DNA of 64,000 nt, taken from assembly GCF_019429525.1 (NCBI RefSeq), contig NZ_JAHXZL010000010.1, forward strand, positions 62,001-126,000, given 5' to 3'. This DNA is from Sphingomonas folli (lineage in GTDB: Bacteria; Pseudomonadota; Alphaproteobacteria; Sphingomonadales; Sphingomonadaceae). Position 1 is the stretch's first letter. The number at the start of each line of letters is the position of its first letter. The notes beneath the pieces were generated by a model. The model ran no database searches. It was not told the origin of the DNA and saw only the letters and a program-made list of their open reading frames with translations. The position numbers were made by a program, and so were the translations under genes. Positions 15,955-27,293 of the stretch are shown here, piece after piece.

Positions 15955-17448
15955 TTATTCACTGCCGCGGTCGGGCGCAAGCGCGACGAGCTTGCCCGGG
16001 TTGAACAGCTGGCCCGGATCGAACGCGCGCTTGATCGCGCGCAGCGCGTGGAGCCGCGCCGGCGGGCCGAGCCGCTCGAGCTCGTCGCGCTTCATCTGGC
16101 CGATGCCGTGCTCGGCCGCGATCGAGCCCCCCGCCGCGACGACCAGGTCGTGGACGAAGCGCGACACCTGCGGCACCTGCTCGGCATACCAGCGCGCCGG
16201 GTCGGTGCCGGGCGCGGCGCGGACGTGGAAATGGACGTTGCCGTCGCCGAGATGGCCGAAGCCCGAGGCGCGCGTGCCGGGGAAGCGCGCGTCGCACGCC
16301 GCCGCGGCCTCGACCATGAAGCGCGGCATCGCCTCGACCGGCACCGCGATGTCGTGCTGCGCGGCGGGCCCGGTGGCGCGCTCGGCGTCGGAGATGGACT
16401 CGCGCAGCCGCCAGAAGGCGTCGGCCTGCGCCTCGCTCTGCGCCGGCGCGGCGTCGGCGATCTCGCCGGCGTCGAGCGCGGCGGCGAGCTGGGCCTCGAC
16501 GAGCGTCGCGGGGTCGTCGCCCGCGGCGTCGGCGGTGACCTCGAGCAGCACGTGCCAGGCGTGGCGCGCGCCGAGCGGCGCGCGCGCGTCGGGCAGATAG
16601 GCCAGCACCGCGGCGAGCGACTCGTCGGGCAGCAGCTCGAAACTCTCCAGCGCGGGCGTGGCGCGCTGGAAGCGGCGCAGCAGCGCCATCGCCGCGTCGG
16701 GCGAGGCGACCCCGACCCAGGCGACCGCGCGCGCCAAGACCGCGGGCACCAGCCGCAGCGTGGCCGCGGTGACGACGCCCAGCGTCCCCTCGGCGCCGAT
16801 CAGCAGCTGGTCGAGGTCGTAGCCGCGATTGTCCTTCCTCAGCGCGGCCAGCCCGTCGTGCAGCGTGCCGTCGGGCAGCACCGCCTCGAGGCCGGCGACC
16901 AGCCCGCGCATCGTGCCGAAGCGCAGCACCTGCGTGCCCCCCGCGTTGGTCGAGACCAGGCCGCCGACCGTGGCGCTGCCCTTGGCGCCGAGCGAGAGCG
17001 GGAAGCGCCGCCGCTCGGCCAGCGCGGCGGCGTGGAGGTCGGCGAGCACCACCCCCGCCTCGGCCACCACCAGCCCGGCGGCGGGATCGAGGCGGCGGAT
17101 CCGGTTCATCCGGCGCAGCGAGAGGATCGCGGCGCTGCCGTCCGCCGGCGGGGTCGCGCCGCCGACCATCGAGCTGTTGCCGCCCTGCGGCACCAGCGGC
17201 ACCGCGAGCTCCCGCGCCGCGGCGACGATCGCCTGCACCTCGGCCACGTCGCGCGGCTGGAGCAGCAGCGTCGCGCGGCCGTGCCAGCGGCGGCGCCAGT
17301 CGACCAGCCAGGGGGCGATCGCGTCCGGATCGGTGACGATCGCGCCGGGCGCGAGCCGGCCGGCGAGCGTCTCGGCGAGGCGGTGGTGCGCGTCGGTCAC
17401 GCTCCTGCCCTTGCCCGAGAAAGCGGCCGCGTTCAATTCAGGCGGCAT
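15955..17448 (-). CDS. FAD-linked oxidoreductase (GlcD/D-lactate dehydrogenase family)
   Basis: 497 residues from ATG 17448, which has GGAGAG about eight bases upstream; a GTG at 17400 would remove 16 non-conserved residues and leave more room for the divergent gene. The N-terminal FAD-binding PCMH domain includes VPQGGNSSMVGGATP, SLGAKGSATVGGLVSTNAGG and LLIGAEGTLGVVT. The C-terminal FAD-oxidase domain has FGHLGDGNVHFHV (metal-ligand histidines) and AAEHGIGQMK. The family oxidises D-2-hydroxyacids such as D-lactate, glycolate or D-2-hydroxyglutarate, passing electrons to the respiratory chain or ETF. Substrate cannot be assigned. Confidence 0.92.
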   Translation of the reverse strand: MPPELNAAAFSGKGRSVTDAHHRLAETLAGRLAPGAIVTDPDAIAPWLVDWRRRWHGRATLLLQPRDVAEVQAIVAAARELAVPLVPQGGNSSMVGGATPPADGSAAILSLRRMNRIRRLDPAAGLVVAEAGVVLADLHAAALAERRRFPLSLGAKGSATVGGLVSTNAGGTQVLRFGTMRGLVAGLEAVLPDGTLHDGLAALRKDNRGYDLDQLLIGAEGTLGVVTAATLRLVPAVLARAVAWVGVASPDAAMALLRRFQRATPALESFELLPDESLAAVLAYLPDARAPLGARHAWHVLLEVTADAAGDDPATLVEAQLAAALDAGEIADAAPAQSEAQADAFWRLRESISDAERATGPAAQHDIAVPVEAMPRFMVEAAAACDARFPGTRASGFGHLGDGNVHFHVRAAPGTDPARWYAEQVPQVSRFVHDLVVAAGGSIAAEHGIGQMKRDELERLGPPARLHALRAIKRAFDPGQLFNPGKLVALAPDRGSE

Positions 17449-17479
17449 TCAACCGACTCTCCGCAACGGGCCATGCCGC

Positions 17480-17953
17480 ATGTTCCAGCGCTTCCTGCCC
17501 GTCCTGACGCTGCTGGCCGCCGCCCCGCTGGCGGTGTCGGCGCGCGCGCCCGATCCGGCGTGGGACGGGGTGCGCTATGCCCAGCTGACGATCCACGAGC
17601 GGCTGATCATCCGCATCCCGCGCGTGGCCCCGGCGCCGCGCGGCGCGCGCGTGGTGACGCCGGCGCCGGTCGAGTGGGACGAGAAACGCGGCCCCGAGTG
17701 CCTGCGCGTCACCGCGCTGACCGGCGCGGCGATCGACACCAAGGGCGACGTCGACCTCGTCATCGAGGGCGCGCGCCGGATCCGCGCCAAGCTCGACGAC
17801 GACTGCCCGACGCTCGACTTCTACGCCGGCTTCTACCTGCGCCCGACCAGCGACGGCCAGATCTGCGCGGGCCGCGACGCGATCCGCTCGCGCTCGGGCG
17901 CGCTGTGCCCGATCAGCAAGTTCCGCACGCTCGTGCCGAAGAAGCGGAAGTAG
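17480..17953 (+). CDS. Hypothetical exported protein, 157 aa
   Basis: The ATG at 17480 starts MFQRFLPVLTLLAAAPLAVSA, a clear signal peptide cleaved near residue 22. The mature part has two likely disulphide cysteine pairs (PECLRVTAL, DDDCPTLDFYAGFYL, GQICAGRDAIRSRSGALCPI) and a basic C-terminus. GFYLRPTSDGQICAGRDAIRSR recurs in uncharacterised sphingomonad periplasmic proteins, so this is a conserved family of unknown function. It is divergent from the FAD oxidoreductase with a very short gap. The upstream ATG at 17473 is out of frame. Confidence 0.75.
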   Translation: MFQRFLPVLTLLAAAPLAVSARAPDPAWDGVRYAQLTIHERLIIRIPRVAPAPRGARVVTPAPVEWDEKRGPECLRVTALTGAAIDTKGDVDLVIEGARRIRAKLDDDCPTLDFYAGFYLRPTSDGQICAGRDAIRSRSGALCPISKFRTLVPKKRK

Positions 17954-17975
17954 CGCGAGGCGACTTACCCGGCAC

Positions 17976-18063
17976 CCCGGACTTGGTCCGGGATCCACCG
18001 TCCCGCAGGTGCGGCGGCTGCCGGGTGCGCGGCGCGGTGGATCCTGAGACGAGCTCAGGATGA
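17976..18063. repeat. Nested palindromic intergenic repeat
   Basis: The arms GGATCCACCG (17991-18000) and CGGTGGATCC (18035-18044) enclose a loop and are flanked by hairpins CCCGGAC/GTCCGGG (17976-17992) and CCTGAG/CTCAGG (18043-18059). It resembles the short repeats scattered between sphingomonad genes. The rest of 17954-18260 shows no gene. Confidence 0.7.
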
Positions 18064-18260
18064 CGCCGTCGCGGGGGTGACATCCGGGTATGCCACGAGC
18101 ATCACGCCGAGACAGGAAGGCCCGCGCCGCGACCCGCCCGCACCGCCGCCCATACCCCCGTCACCCCGCATTCTCCTTGACTTCTCATCGCGGATAGGGA
18201 AGCGCTCGGGGCCAGGCTATCCCTGCGGTTCCGCCCGCGCCCCACAGCCCGGACATCTGC

Positions 18261-19694
<1,434 letters not shown>

Positions 19695-19756
19695 GCGCGC
19701 ATCCTCCCGCCGCCGGTGCGTTATAGCCGCAGCTGAGGCGACGGAGCGCGACACGG

Positions 19757-20557
19757 ATGGGCAAGGATCACGGCGACAAGAACGGCGACGGGCATGGTGG
19801 CGGGCATGGCGGCGCGCACGCCAGCCTGGAGGAACTGCAGCTCGCGCTGGTGCACACGCAGCAGGCGGCGGCGCGCAGCGGCGAGCGCGTGGTGCTGGTG
19901 CTCGAGGGGCGCGACGGCGCGGGCAAGGACGGCGCGATCAAGCGGATCGTCGAGCACAGCTCGGTCCGCGCCACGCGCGTGGTGGCGCTGCCCAAGCCGT
20001 CCGACCGCGAGCGCACGCAATGGTATTTCCAGCGCTACGTCGCGCATCTACCCGCCGCGGGCGAGTTCGTGATCTTCAACCGCTCCTGGTACAATCGCGC
20101 CGGGGTCGAGGTGGTGATGGGCTTCTCCACCGCCGCCGAGCAGGCCGAGTTCCTCCGCGACGCCCCCGATTTCGAGCGGATGCTGGTGGAGAGCGGGATC
20201 AAGCTGGTGAAGCTGTGGCTCGACATCGGCAAGGAGGAGCAGCGCGAGCGGCTCGAGGCGCGGCGCGAGGACCCGCTCAAGGCGCTCAAGGTCTCGGACA
20301 TGGACGCGGTCGCCCAGTCGAAGTGGGACGATTACACCGCGGCGCGCGACGTGATGCTGACGCGCACGCACACGCCGCTGGCGCCATGGCACTGCGTCCG
20401 CGCCGACGACAAGAAAGCGGCCCGCCGCGCGATCTTGGCGCACCTGCTCCACCGCGCCGCGCCGCCCGAGATCGCGCGCGAGGTACCGCTGCCCGACCCC
20501 GAGGTGCTGTTCACCTTCGAGGCGGCGGCGCTCAAGGACGGCCGGCTGGCGGACTGA
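19757..20557 (+). CDS. ppk2: Polyphosphate kinase 2
   Basis: 266 residues. Walker A in LEGRDGAGKDGAIKR (about 49-63), the conserved PKPSDRERTQWYFQRY and FNRSWYNRAGVEVVMGF blocks, and the lid-side RREDPLKALKVSDMD match one-domain PPK2. These enzymes use polyphosphate to phosphorylate nucleotides (NDP to NTP or NMP to NDP, depending on class). The first 22 residues are His/Gly-rich (repeated HGD, GHGG) and not part of the fold; they may bind metal or be a disordered tail. The enzyme is cytosolic. It follows the helicase closely and may be cotranscribed. Confidence 0.93.
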   Translation: MGKDHGDKNGDGHGGGHGGAHASLEELQLALVHTQQAAARSGERVVLVLEGRDGAGKDGAIKRIVEHSSVRATRVVALPKPSDRERTQWYFQRYVAHLPAAGEFVIFNRSWYNRAGVEVVMGFSTAAEQAEFLRDAPDFERMLVESGIKLVKLWLDIGKEEQRERLEARREDPLKALKVSDMDAVAQSKWDDYTAARDVMLTRTHTPLAPWHCVRADDKKAARRAILAHLLHRAAPPEIAREVPLPDPEVLFTFEAAALKDGRLAD

Positions 20558-20775
20558 GGCGCACGGGCGGGGGGCTATCGTCGATGGAGGCGGGACGCAC
20601 CGGGCGCGTCTCGCCCCGCCGTCGTCTTACGCTCACGCGGCACCGGCGCCCCGGGCGTGCGCGCCAGCCGTGGCTCCCAGGTCGCGCCCGGAAAGGCGGG
20701 ATGGGTCCGGCGCGCTACGGGGATGGCTCCGCGCTTCGCGGGGGCGACCGGCCTGGGCGGTATCGATGTTCTGAC

Positions 20776-20914
20776 GATCCTCCCCTGCAAGGGGAGGTGG
20801 CGCGCGCAGCGCGTCGGAGGGGTGACGCCGCCGGTGAGGGAGAGCCCGACTCACTCTCCGCGACACTGCTCCGTCAGGCCTGCGGCCTGCCACCTCCCTT
20901 TGCAGGGGAGGATC
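20776..20914. repeat. MITE-like palindromic repeat with 26-base terminal inverted repeats
   Basis: A 139-base unit whose ends, GATCCTCCCCTGCAAGGGG... and ...CTTTGCAGGGGAGGATC, are near-perfect inverted copies. Related units occur at 23209, 32434, 42427 and 44430, and a half unit at 62151. The rest of the gap 20558-21014 holds no gene. Confidence 0.75.
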
Positions 20915-21014
20915 TGAGAACGCCTCGCCAACGGCGATTCACCTAGGGCAGCACCCTTGCCGCTACCCCCGAGGGGGTGCATCAGGCGCGCATCCTCCAG
21001 CTCAAGGAGCAACG

Positions 21015-23144
21015 ATGCGTTCCCTCGCCGTCGCCACCGTCGTGGCGCTGATGTCCTCCTCCGCGGTCGCCCAGACGATGAGCCCGACCAACCCCTTCGC
21101 CCAGCCCAGCACGCTGCCCTATCAGGCGCCGCCCTTCGACCGGATCAAGGACTCGGACTATCTCCCCGCGCTCGAGGCGGGCATGGCCGAGCAGCGCCGC
21201 GAGATCGCCGCGATCGTCAACGTGCGGTCGATGCCGACCTTCGAGAACACGATCGCGGCGCTGGAGAAGTCGGGCCGGCTGCTCGAGCGCGCGGCCCTCG
21301 CCTTCTCGGGCGTCAACGGCGCCAACACCGACGACGTGCTGCAGAAGACGCAGGAGGTGCTCGCGCCCAAGTTCGCCGCGCACCAGGACGCGATCAACCT
21401 CGATCCGCGCCTCTTCTGGCGCGTCAAGACGTTGTACGACCGGCGCGACACGCTCCAGCTCGACGCCGAGCAGCGCCAGGTGCTGACGCTGACCTATGAG
21501 AACATGGTCCACGCCGGCGCGCAGCTGAACGACGCCGACAAGAAGGCGCTGAGCGCGCTCAACGCGCAGCTCTCCACGCTGGAGACCGCGTTCCAGCAGA
21601 AGCTGCTCGCCGCGGCGAAGGCGGGCGCGCTGGTGGTCGACGACCGGGCCAAGCTCGCCGGCCTCTCCGACGCCGAGATCGCCGCCGCGGCGGACGCCGC
21701 CAAGGACCGCGGCCTCGCCGGCAAATACGTGCTGACGCTGCAGAACACGACGCAGCAGCCGGCGCTCGCCTCGCTCACCGACCGCGCCACGCGCGCGGCG
21801 CTGTTCAGCGCGAGCTGGACCCGCGCCACGAAGGGCGACGCCAACGACACGCGCGCGACGATCAGCCAGATCGCGGCGCTGCGCGCGCGGAAGGCGAAGC
21901 TGCTCGGCTTCGCGACCTGGGGCGACTACGTCCTCTCGGACCAGATGGCGAAGACGCCCAGGACCGCGCTGGCCTTCATGCGCCAGCTCGGCGCGCCGGT
22001 CGCCGCCGAGCAGAAGCGCGAGGCGGGCGAGCTCCAGGCGCAGATCCGGGCCGAGGGCGGCGACTTCGCGCTCAAGCCGTGGGACTGGGACCTCTATTCC
22101 GAGAAACTGCGCAAGGCCAGGTACGACCTCAACCAGGACGAGCTGAAGCCCTATTTCGAGATCAACAAGGTGCTGACCGACGGCGTCTTCTACGCCGCGA
22201 ACCAGCTCTACGGCGTCACCTTCAAGCGCCGCACCGACATCCCCGTCTACCATCCCGACGTGATGGTCTACGAGGTGTTCGAGGGCGACGGCCGCACCAT
22301 CGGGCTGATGTACTTCGATTACTGGAAGCGCGACAACAAGAACGGCGGCGCGTGGATGTCGAACTTCGTCAACCAGGCGAAGCTGCTCGGCACCAAGCCG
22401 GTGATCTACAACGTGGGCAATTTCACCAAGCCCGCGGCGGGCCAGCCCGCGCTGATCACCTTCGACGACGTGACGACGATGTTCCACGAGTTCGGCCACG
22501 CGCTGCACGGGCTGTTCGCCAACCAGACGTATCCGTCGGTCTCGGGCACCAACACCGCGCGCGACTTCGTCGAGTTCCCGTCGCAGTTCAACGAGCATTG
22601 GGCGCTCGATCCCAAGGTGCTGCCGCATTACGCGGTGAACTATCGCACCGGCGCGGTGATCCCGCCCGAGCTGGTCGGCAAGATCAAGCGCGCCGCGACG
22701 TTCAACACCGGCTACTCGTTCGGCGAGGCGCTGGCCGCGGCGGAGATGGACATGAGCTGGCACTCGCTCCCCGCCAGCGCGGGGCCGCAGGACGCCGACG
22801 CGTTCGAGGCCAAGGCGCTGGCCGAGACTGGGCTCGACACCGCCGACGTGCCGCCGCGCTATCGCTCGAGCTATTTCCTCCACATCTGGGGCAACGGCTA
22901 TTCCGCCGGCTATTACGCCTACCAGTGGACCAAGATGCTCGACGCCAACGCCTACGACTGGTTCGAGCGCAACGGCGGGATGACCCGCGCCAACGGCCAG
23001 CGCTTCCGCGACATGATCCTGTCGAAGGGGCATACCGAGGATTACGCCCCGATGTTCCGCGCCTTCTACGGCAAGGACCCGGAGGTGGCGCCGCTGCTCC
23101 ACAACCTGGGGCTCAACGCCGACGGCTCGCGCGTCGCGCCGTGA
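21015..23144 (+). CDS. dcp: M3-family zinc metallopeptidase, peptidyl-dipeptidase Dcp-like
   Basis: 709 residues with a signal peptide (residues 1-20, ending AVAQ), so probably periplasmic, unlike cytosolic E. coli Dcp. The zinc site is in TMFHEFGHALHGLF (HEFGH, about 494-498), with the downstream glutamate in the FVEFPSQFNEHW block and substrate-binding GYYAYQWTKMLDANAYDWF near the C-terminus. Dcp removes dipeptides from peptide C-termini, and the family also includes oligopeptidase A. Length matches Dcp. It stands alone, flanked on both sides by palindromic repeats. Confidence 0.93.
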   Translation: MRSLAVATVVALMSSSAVAQTMSPTNPFAQPSTLPYQAPPFDRIKDSDYLPALEAGMAEQRREIAAIVNVRSMPTFENTIAALEKSGRLLERAALAFSGVNGANTDDVLQKTQEVLAPKFAAHQDAINLDPRLFWRVKTLYDRRDTLQLDAEQRQVLTLTYENMVHAGAQLNDADKKALSALNAQLSTLETAFQQKLLAAAKAGALVVDDRAKLAGLSDAEIAAAADAAKDRGLAGKYVLTLQNTTQQPALASLTDRATRAALFSASWTRATKGDANDTRATISQIAALRARKAKLLGFATWGDYVLSDQMAKTPRTALAFMRQLGAPVAAEQKREAGELQAQIRAEGGDFALKPWDWDLYSEKLRKARYDLNQDELKPYFEINKVLTDGVFYAANQLYGVTFKRRTDIPVYHPDVMVYEVFEGDGRTIGLMYFDYWKRDNKNGGAWMSNFVNQAKLLGTKPVIYNVGNFTKPAAGQPALITFDDVTTMFHEFGHALHGLFANQTYPSVSGTNTARDFVEFPSQFNEHWALDPKVLPHYAVNYRTGAVIPPELVGKIKRAATFNTGYSFGEALAAAEMDMSWHSLPASAGPQDADAFEAKALAETGLDTADVPPRYRSSYFLHIWGNGYSAGYYAYQWTKMLDANAYDWFERNGGMTRANGQRFRDMILSKGHTEDYAPMFRAFYGKDPEVAPLLHNLGLNADGSRVAP

Positions 23145-23208
23145 GGGGGTGAAGGGCGACGCAGTGACGCCGCGGGGCGACCGGCGTGGAGCGGCACTCG
23201 CGACCTAG

Positions 23209-23303
23209 CCCCTCCCCTTCAGGGGAGGGGTCGGGGCGGGGCGCATCCGCGAACGCTGCGCCTGCGGAGAAGCCCCACCCCAGCCCTCCCCTGAAGGGGA
23301 GGG
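23209..23303. repeat. Palindromic intergenic repeat
   Basis: Inverted arms of the type CCCCTCCCCTTCAGGGGAGG and CCTCCCCTGAAGGGGAGGG flank a GC-rich centre; the same family as the unit at 20776. It sits between convergent dcp and the heparinase-like gene and could serve as a bidirectional terminator. Confidence 0.7.
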
Positions 23304-23413
23304 AGTCGGTGAGAGCAGCGCTACGTTTCTCCGCGACAGTCTGGCGTGAGAACCGCTTAGCGAAGCTCCGCTCCGATGAACCGCGCGCAACCAACCCGTC
23401 GACAGCCACCCGC

Positions 23414-25189
23414 CTACCGCGCCCGGCGCAGCACCCAGGCGATCGTCGCGCCGCCGGCGGGGGCGAGCGAGTCGATCACGATCTGCCTGGTCGGCACCAG
23501 CCGCCCGTGCGGGTCGCTCCACACGCTGTCCTCCACCGTCAGCCGGTCGGCGCGCGCGCGCAGCTGCCAGAAGGCGCCCGACGGCGTGCGCAGCATCGCC
23601 GCCTGCGCGTCCGCGGTGGCGACCGCATCGACCCCGGGGCCGAGGTGAAAGCGCAGCGCCAGCGGCGTCATCGCGCCCTCGACTCGGCGGCCCCAGCGCG
23701 CCGGCTGCGGCGCGGGCAGCACCGCGTCCTCGCCGCGCAGCTCGCGCCCGTCGGCGGTGAGCAGCAGCGTGCGCTGGTGGACGAAGCCGAAGCGGCGCGC
23801 ATAGCCGTCGTGGCGCGCCTCGATCCGGCTGCCCGCGTCCGATTCCTGCCGCGCCAGCTCCACCGCGGTGACGCCGCGGCCGAGCGTGCCGTCGGGGTTG
23901 AGCGCGGTCGAGTTGGTGTCGGCGATCACCAGCGTCGAGTGCGCCGCGGTGGTGCGCAGCGCCTGCGCCATCGCGTCGCTGCCGCGCGCGCGGGCGTGGC
24001 CGGCGCCGCCGCAGCTCACGATCAGCCGCTCGGCGCCGTCGGAGAATTCCAGCGCCAGCGTCGCGGCGCAGCCGCCGTCCGCCACCGTCGCGGCGGGGGG
24101 CGGGGCGGCGTCGACCAGCAGCACGGCGCCGCCCGCGCTCAGCCGCTGATAGCCCCAGTCGCGCGACTGGCGCAGCGGCCGCCCGAACGCGCCGCTCGCC
24201 TGCAACGCGTCGTTGATCCGGGTGGCGTCGAGCGGCAGCCCGCCCTGCCAGCTCGCCAGGCCGCCGTCGCCCAGCGCGCTGCCGAGCAGCGCGGGCGTGG
24301 CGCGCGCCAGCGCCGCCGCGGGCGCCTCGGGCAGCGGCTCGCGACGCGAATCGTAGAGCGCGCGCAGCAGCCCGATCGTCTCCATCACCGCGAGCAGCTG
24401 CGCCGGCGAGCGGCTGATCACGCCGCCGTCCTCGGTCAGCGCGCCCGCCAGCGCGCGCGCCAGCCCGTCCTCGCCGACGCTGCGCCGCGTCTCGCCGCCG
24501 GGCAGCAGCAGCCCCGCCGCCACCACGCCGCCCCAGGCGAGCACGCGCGCCGCGCCGGGGGGCGCCTTGTCGGCGGTGCGATCCAGGTGACGCGCGCCGC
24601 GCGCCATCGCGGTGAGCACGCGCGAGCGCGCCACCAGGTTGCTCGACGAGAGCAGCAGCGGCGCGTGGAACAGCAGCATCAGCAGCCGCCGCGCCGCCAC
24701 GTCGGGGCGCCACGCCGGCTCGGTCGGCCGCTCGCCGTGCGCCATCAGCCAGCGCTGCGCCAGCGTCTCCGCCACCGCCGCGGCGCGCTCGCGCTCGCCC
24801 GTCGCGGCGAGGTCGCGCAGCCAGGCGAAGCCGTGGAGATAGTCGGTGAAGCCGGGCCGCGCCGGGGCGAGCGGGTCGAGCTCGGCGATGGCGCGCTGCT
24901 CGCCCGCGGCGAACAGCCAGCCCTCGAGCAGCGCCTCGCCCGCCAGCTCGTCGCCGGGGAAGGGATCGACCGGGGCCGCGAGCAGCTTGGGCGGGTGCTG
25001 CCCGTCGAGCCGGCGGTCGTGCAGCGGCGTGCGCCAGGTCAGTCGCTCGAACCAGCGCACCACCTGCTGCGCCAGCGGGGCGCCCGCCGCGGGCGCGGCG
25101 CGCACCAGCCGCTTGCCCGGCTCGATCTCGTCGTGGTGCGGCTGTCCCGCGCGCGCCTCGGGGCCGCGGTCGCGTCCGTCCGTGCCCAT
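23414..25189 (-). CDS. Heparinase II/III family protein
   Basis: 591 residues. The N-terminal half is the alpha-toroid (WLRDLAATGERERAAAVAETL; EDGGVISRSPAQLLAVMETIGLL near 265-290). The C-terminal half is the beta-sandwich heparinase domain, with RDWGYQRLSAGGAVLLVD, a GHARARGSDAMAQAL segment and HSTLVIADTNST near 410-425. Family members are polysaccharide lyases, but this sphingomonad type always sits beside rpe and rsmB and no heparin-like substrate is known; a cell-envelope polysaccharide is plausible. No signal peptide is obvious from ATG 25189. It lies four bases after rpe and is cotranscribed. Confidence 0.9.
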   Translation of the reverse strand: MGTDGRDRGPEARAGQPHHDEIEPGKRLVRAAPAAGAPLAQQVVRWFERLTWRTPLHDRRLDGQHPPKLLAAPVDPFPGDELAGEALLEGWLFAAGEQRAIAELDPLAPARPGFTDYLHGFAWLRDLAATGERERAAAVAETLAQRWLMAHGERPTEPAWRPDVAARRLLMLLFHAPLLLSSSNLVARSRVLTAMARGARHLDRTADKAPPGAARVLAWGGVVAAGLLLPGGETRRSVGEDGLARALAGALTEDGGVISRSPAQLLAVMETIGLLRALYDSRREPLPEAPAAALARATPALLGSALGDGGLASWQGGLPLDATRINDALQASGAFGRPLRQSRDWGYQRLSAGGAVLLVDAAPPPAATVADGGCAATLALEFSDGAERLIVSCGGAGHARARGSDAMAQALRTTAAHSTLVIADTNSTALNPDGTLGRGVTAVELARQESDAGSRIEARHDGYARRFGFVHQRTLLLTADGRELRGEDAVLPAPQPARWGRRVEGAMTPLALRFHLGPGVDAVATADAQAAMLRTPSGAFWQLRARADRLTVEDSVWSDPHGRLVPTRQIVIDSLAPAGGATIAWVLRRAR

Positions 25190-25193
25190 CGCG

Positions 25194-25856
25194 TCAGCCG
25201 CCCCGCAGCGCGCGGATGTTGGCGGCGTAGCAGTCCGGCCCGCCGCGGAAGGTGGCGGTGCCGGCCACCAGCGCGTCGGCGCCGGCGTCGATCGCCCGGC
25301 GCGCGGTGTCCGGGTCGATGCCGCCGTCGACCTCGAGGTCGATCGCGCGGCCGGTCGAGTCGATCATCTTGCGGATCGCGGCGATCTTGCGCAGCTGGCT
25401 GTCGATGAAATGCTGGCCGCCGAAGCCGGGGTTGACGCTCATCACCAGCACCAGGTCGACCATGTCGATCAGATAGTCGAGCATCTTGGCCGGGGTGGCG
25501 GGGTTGAGCACGACGCCCGCGCGCTTGCCCAGCGACTTGACGTGCTGGATCGTGCGGTGGACGTGCGGCCCCGCCTCGGGATGGACCGTGATCGTGTCCG
25601 CGCCCGCCTCGGCGAAGGCGTCGAGATAGGCGTCGACGGGCGAGATCATCAGGTGGACGTCGAACGGCTTGGCGGTGTGCGGGCGCAGCGCCTTCACCAC
25701 CGCCGGGCCCATCGAGATGTTGGGGACGAAATGGCCGTCCATCACGTCGATGTGGATCCAGTCGGCGCCGGCGGCGTCGATCGCGCGCACCTCCTCGCCC
25801 AGCCGCGCGAAGTCGGCGGAGAGGATCGACGGGGCGATGCGCACGGGTCTGGTCAT
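25194..25856 (-). CDS. rpe: Ribulose-phosphate 3-epimerase
   Basis: 220 residues, a complete TIM barrel. [16 protein letters not shown] is at the N-terminus, metal-ligand histidines and aspartates lie in [16 protein letters not shown] and [20 protein letters not shown] follows, and the second catalytic Asp is in [11 protein letters not shown]. It interconverts ribulose 5-phosphate and xylulose 5-phosphate in the pentose phosphate and Calvin-type pathways. It lies between rsmB and the heparinase-like gene, with tight spacing to the latter. Confidence 0.97.
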   Translation of the reverse strand: MTRPVRIAPSILSADFARLGEEVRAIDAAGADWIHIDVMDGHFVPNISMGPAVVKALRPHTAKPFDVHLMISPVDAYLDAFAEAGADTITVHPEAGPHVHRTIQHVKSLGKRAGVVLNPATPAKMLDYLIDMVDLVLVMSVNPGFGGQHFIDSQLRKIAAIRKMIDSTGRAIDLEVDGGIDPDTARRAIDAGADALVAGTATFRGGPDCYAANIRALRGG

Positions 25857-25886
25857 GCGCGCGGGGTAGCGCGATGCGGCGCCGGG

Positions 25887-27209
25887 TTAAAGCCGCTCGA
25901 GCCGCGCGACGAAGAAGCCGTCGCACCCGCCCACCGCCTCGACGGTTCCGGGCAGCGTCCGCACCCAGCCCTCGCGCGTGGGAGCGACCCCCTGCGGCAG
26001 CTCGCCCGCGGCCGGCGGGACGAGCGCGAAGTCGGCGCGCGCGGCGAGGAAGCGCGCCAGCTGCGCCTCGCCCTCGGCGGGCTCGAGCGAGCAGGTGGCG
26101 TAGACCAGGGTACCGCCCGGCGCGACCCAGTCGGCGGCGCGGTCGAGGAGCCGCGCCTGCAACTCGGCCATCTCGGCGATCGTCGCGTCGCCGGCGCGGT
26201 GGAGTACGTCGGGGTGGCGGCGGAAGATGCCGGTGGCGCTGCACGGCGCGTCGACCAGCACCGCGCGCGCGGGCGCGTCGGGGGCCCAGTCGAGCACGTC
26301 GGCCAGCGCGATGTCATAGGCGAGCCCGGTGCGCTCGCGATTGTCGCGAAGTCGCGCGGCGCGACTCTCCGACACGTCCACCGCGGTGACGGCATAGCCC
26401 GCCGCGGCGAGCTGGAGCGTCTTGCCGCCCGGCGCGGCGCACAGGTCGAGCGCGCGCGCCCCCCGCGCGGCGCCGCGCGCGAGCAGCCGCGCCGGGATCG
26501 AGGCGGCGAGGTCCTGCACCCACCAGGCGCCCTCGGCATAGCCGGGCAGCTCGGTCACCGCGCCCGCGTCGGCGGGGAGGCGGACATGGCCGGGCGCGAG
26601 GCTGGTGCCACCGAGCCGCTCGGCCCAGTCGGCGGTGACGGCGGGGTCGCGCAGCGTGAGGTCGAGCGGCGGCGGCGCGGCGATCGCGCGCGCCGCGGCG
26701 GTGGCCATGTCGTCGCCCCAATGCGCGCGCCAGCGCTCCGCCACCGCGGGGAGCAGGGTCGGCACCGCGGGCAGCGTCGCGCCGCCGCGCATCAGCGTGC
26801 CGAAGACACCGTGGACCAGTCGCTTGGGCCCGCCGTCGACCAGCGGCAGCACGGTGGCGATCGCGGCGTGCGGCGGCGTGCCCAGCGCCAGCGCCTGGAC
26901 GAGCGCGACGCGCAGCACGAAGCGCGCCTTGGCGTCGTCGGGCAGGCGCTGGCGCGTCGCCGAGTCGATCAGCGCGTCGAGGTCGGTCAGGCGGCGCAGC
27001 GTCTCGGCGGCGATGGCGTGCGCCAGCCCGCGGTCGGGGCCGCCGGGCAGCGCGCGCGTGGCGAGCGCGAGCGCGGACTCGAGCGGCTCGCCGCGGCGGA
27101 GCACCGCGTCGAGCAGGCGCAGCGCGGCGCGGCGCGCGGCGGTGCCGAGCGGGTCGGGGCCGCGGGCGGGGCGGGCGGGCTTGGCGGGCCGGGCGGCGGT
27201 GCGCGCCAT
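25887..27209 (-). CDS. rsmB: 16S rRNA m5C methyltransferase RsmB-like
   Basis: 440 residues from ATG 27209 (MARTAARPAKP). An upstream in-frame ATG at 27332 would overlap the divergent SdhAF4-like gene and add a non-conserved tail, so it is rejected. The N-terminal NusB-like domain covers about residues 25-150. The SAM-binding domain has LDLCAAPGGKTLQLA (motif I), VDAPCSATGIFRRHPD with the motif IV cysteine, and TLVYATCSLEPAEGE with the catalytic motif VI cysteine. RsmB methylates C967 of 16S rRNA. A related Fmu/NOP2-type target is possible. It is the first gene of the rsmB-rpe-heparinase unit. Confidence 0.93.
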   Translation of the reverse strand: MARTAARPAKPARPARGPDPLGTAARRAALRLLDAVLRRGEPLESALALATRALPGGPDRGLAHAIAAETLRRLTDLDALIDSATRQRLPDDAKARFVLRVALVQALALGTPPHAAIATVLPLVDGGPKRLVHGVFGTLMRGGATLPAVPTLLPAVAERWRAHWGDDMATAAARAIAAPPPLDLTLRDPAVTADWAERLGGTSLAPGHVRLPADAGAVTELPGYAEGAWWVQDLAASIPARLLARGAARGARALDLCAAPGGKTLQLAAAGYAVTAVDVSESRAARLRDNRERTGLAYDIALADVLDWAPDAPARAVLVDAPCSATGIFRRHPDVLHRAGDATIAEMAELQARLLDRAADWVAPGGTLVYATCSLEPAEGEAQLARFLAARADFALVPPAAGELPQGVAPTREGWVRTLPGTVEAVGGCDGFFVARLERL

Positions 27210-27293
27210 CAGCGCGGCGCGCGCGGGTTGAAGCGGGTCATGCCCGCGCATATGTCCCTGTCGACGCGAGCGATCAATCGGAAGGACGTCCGC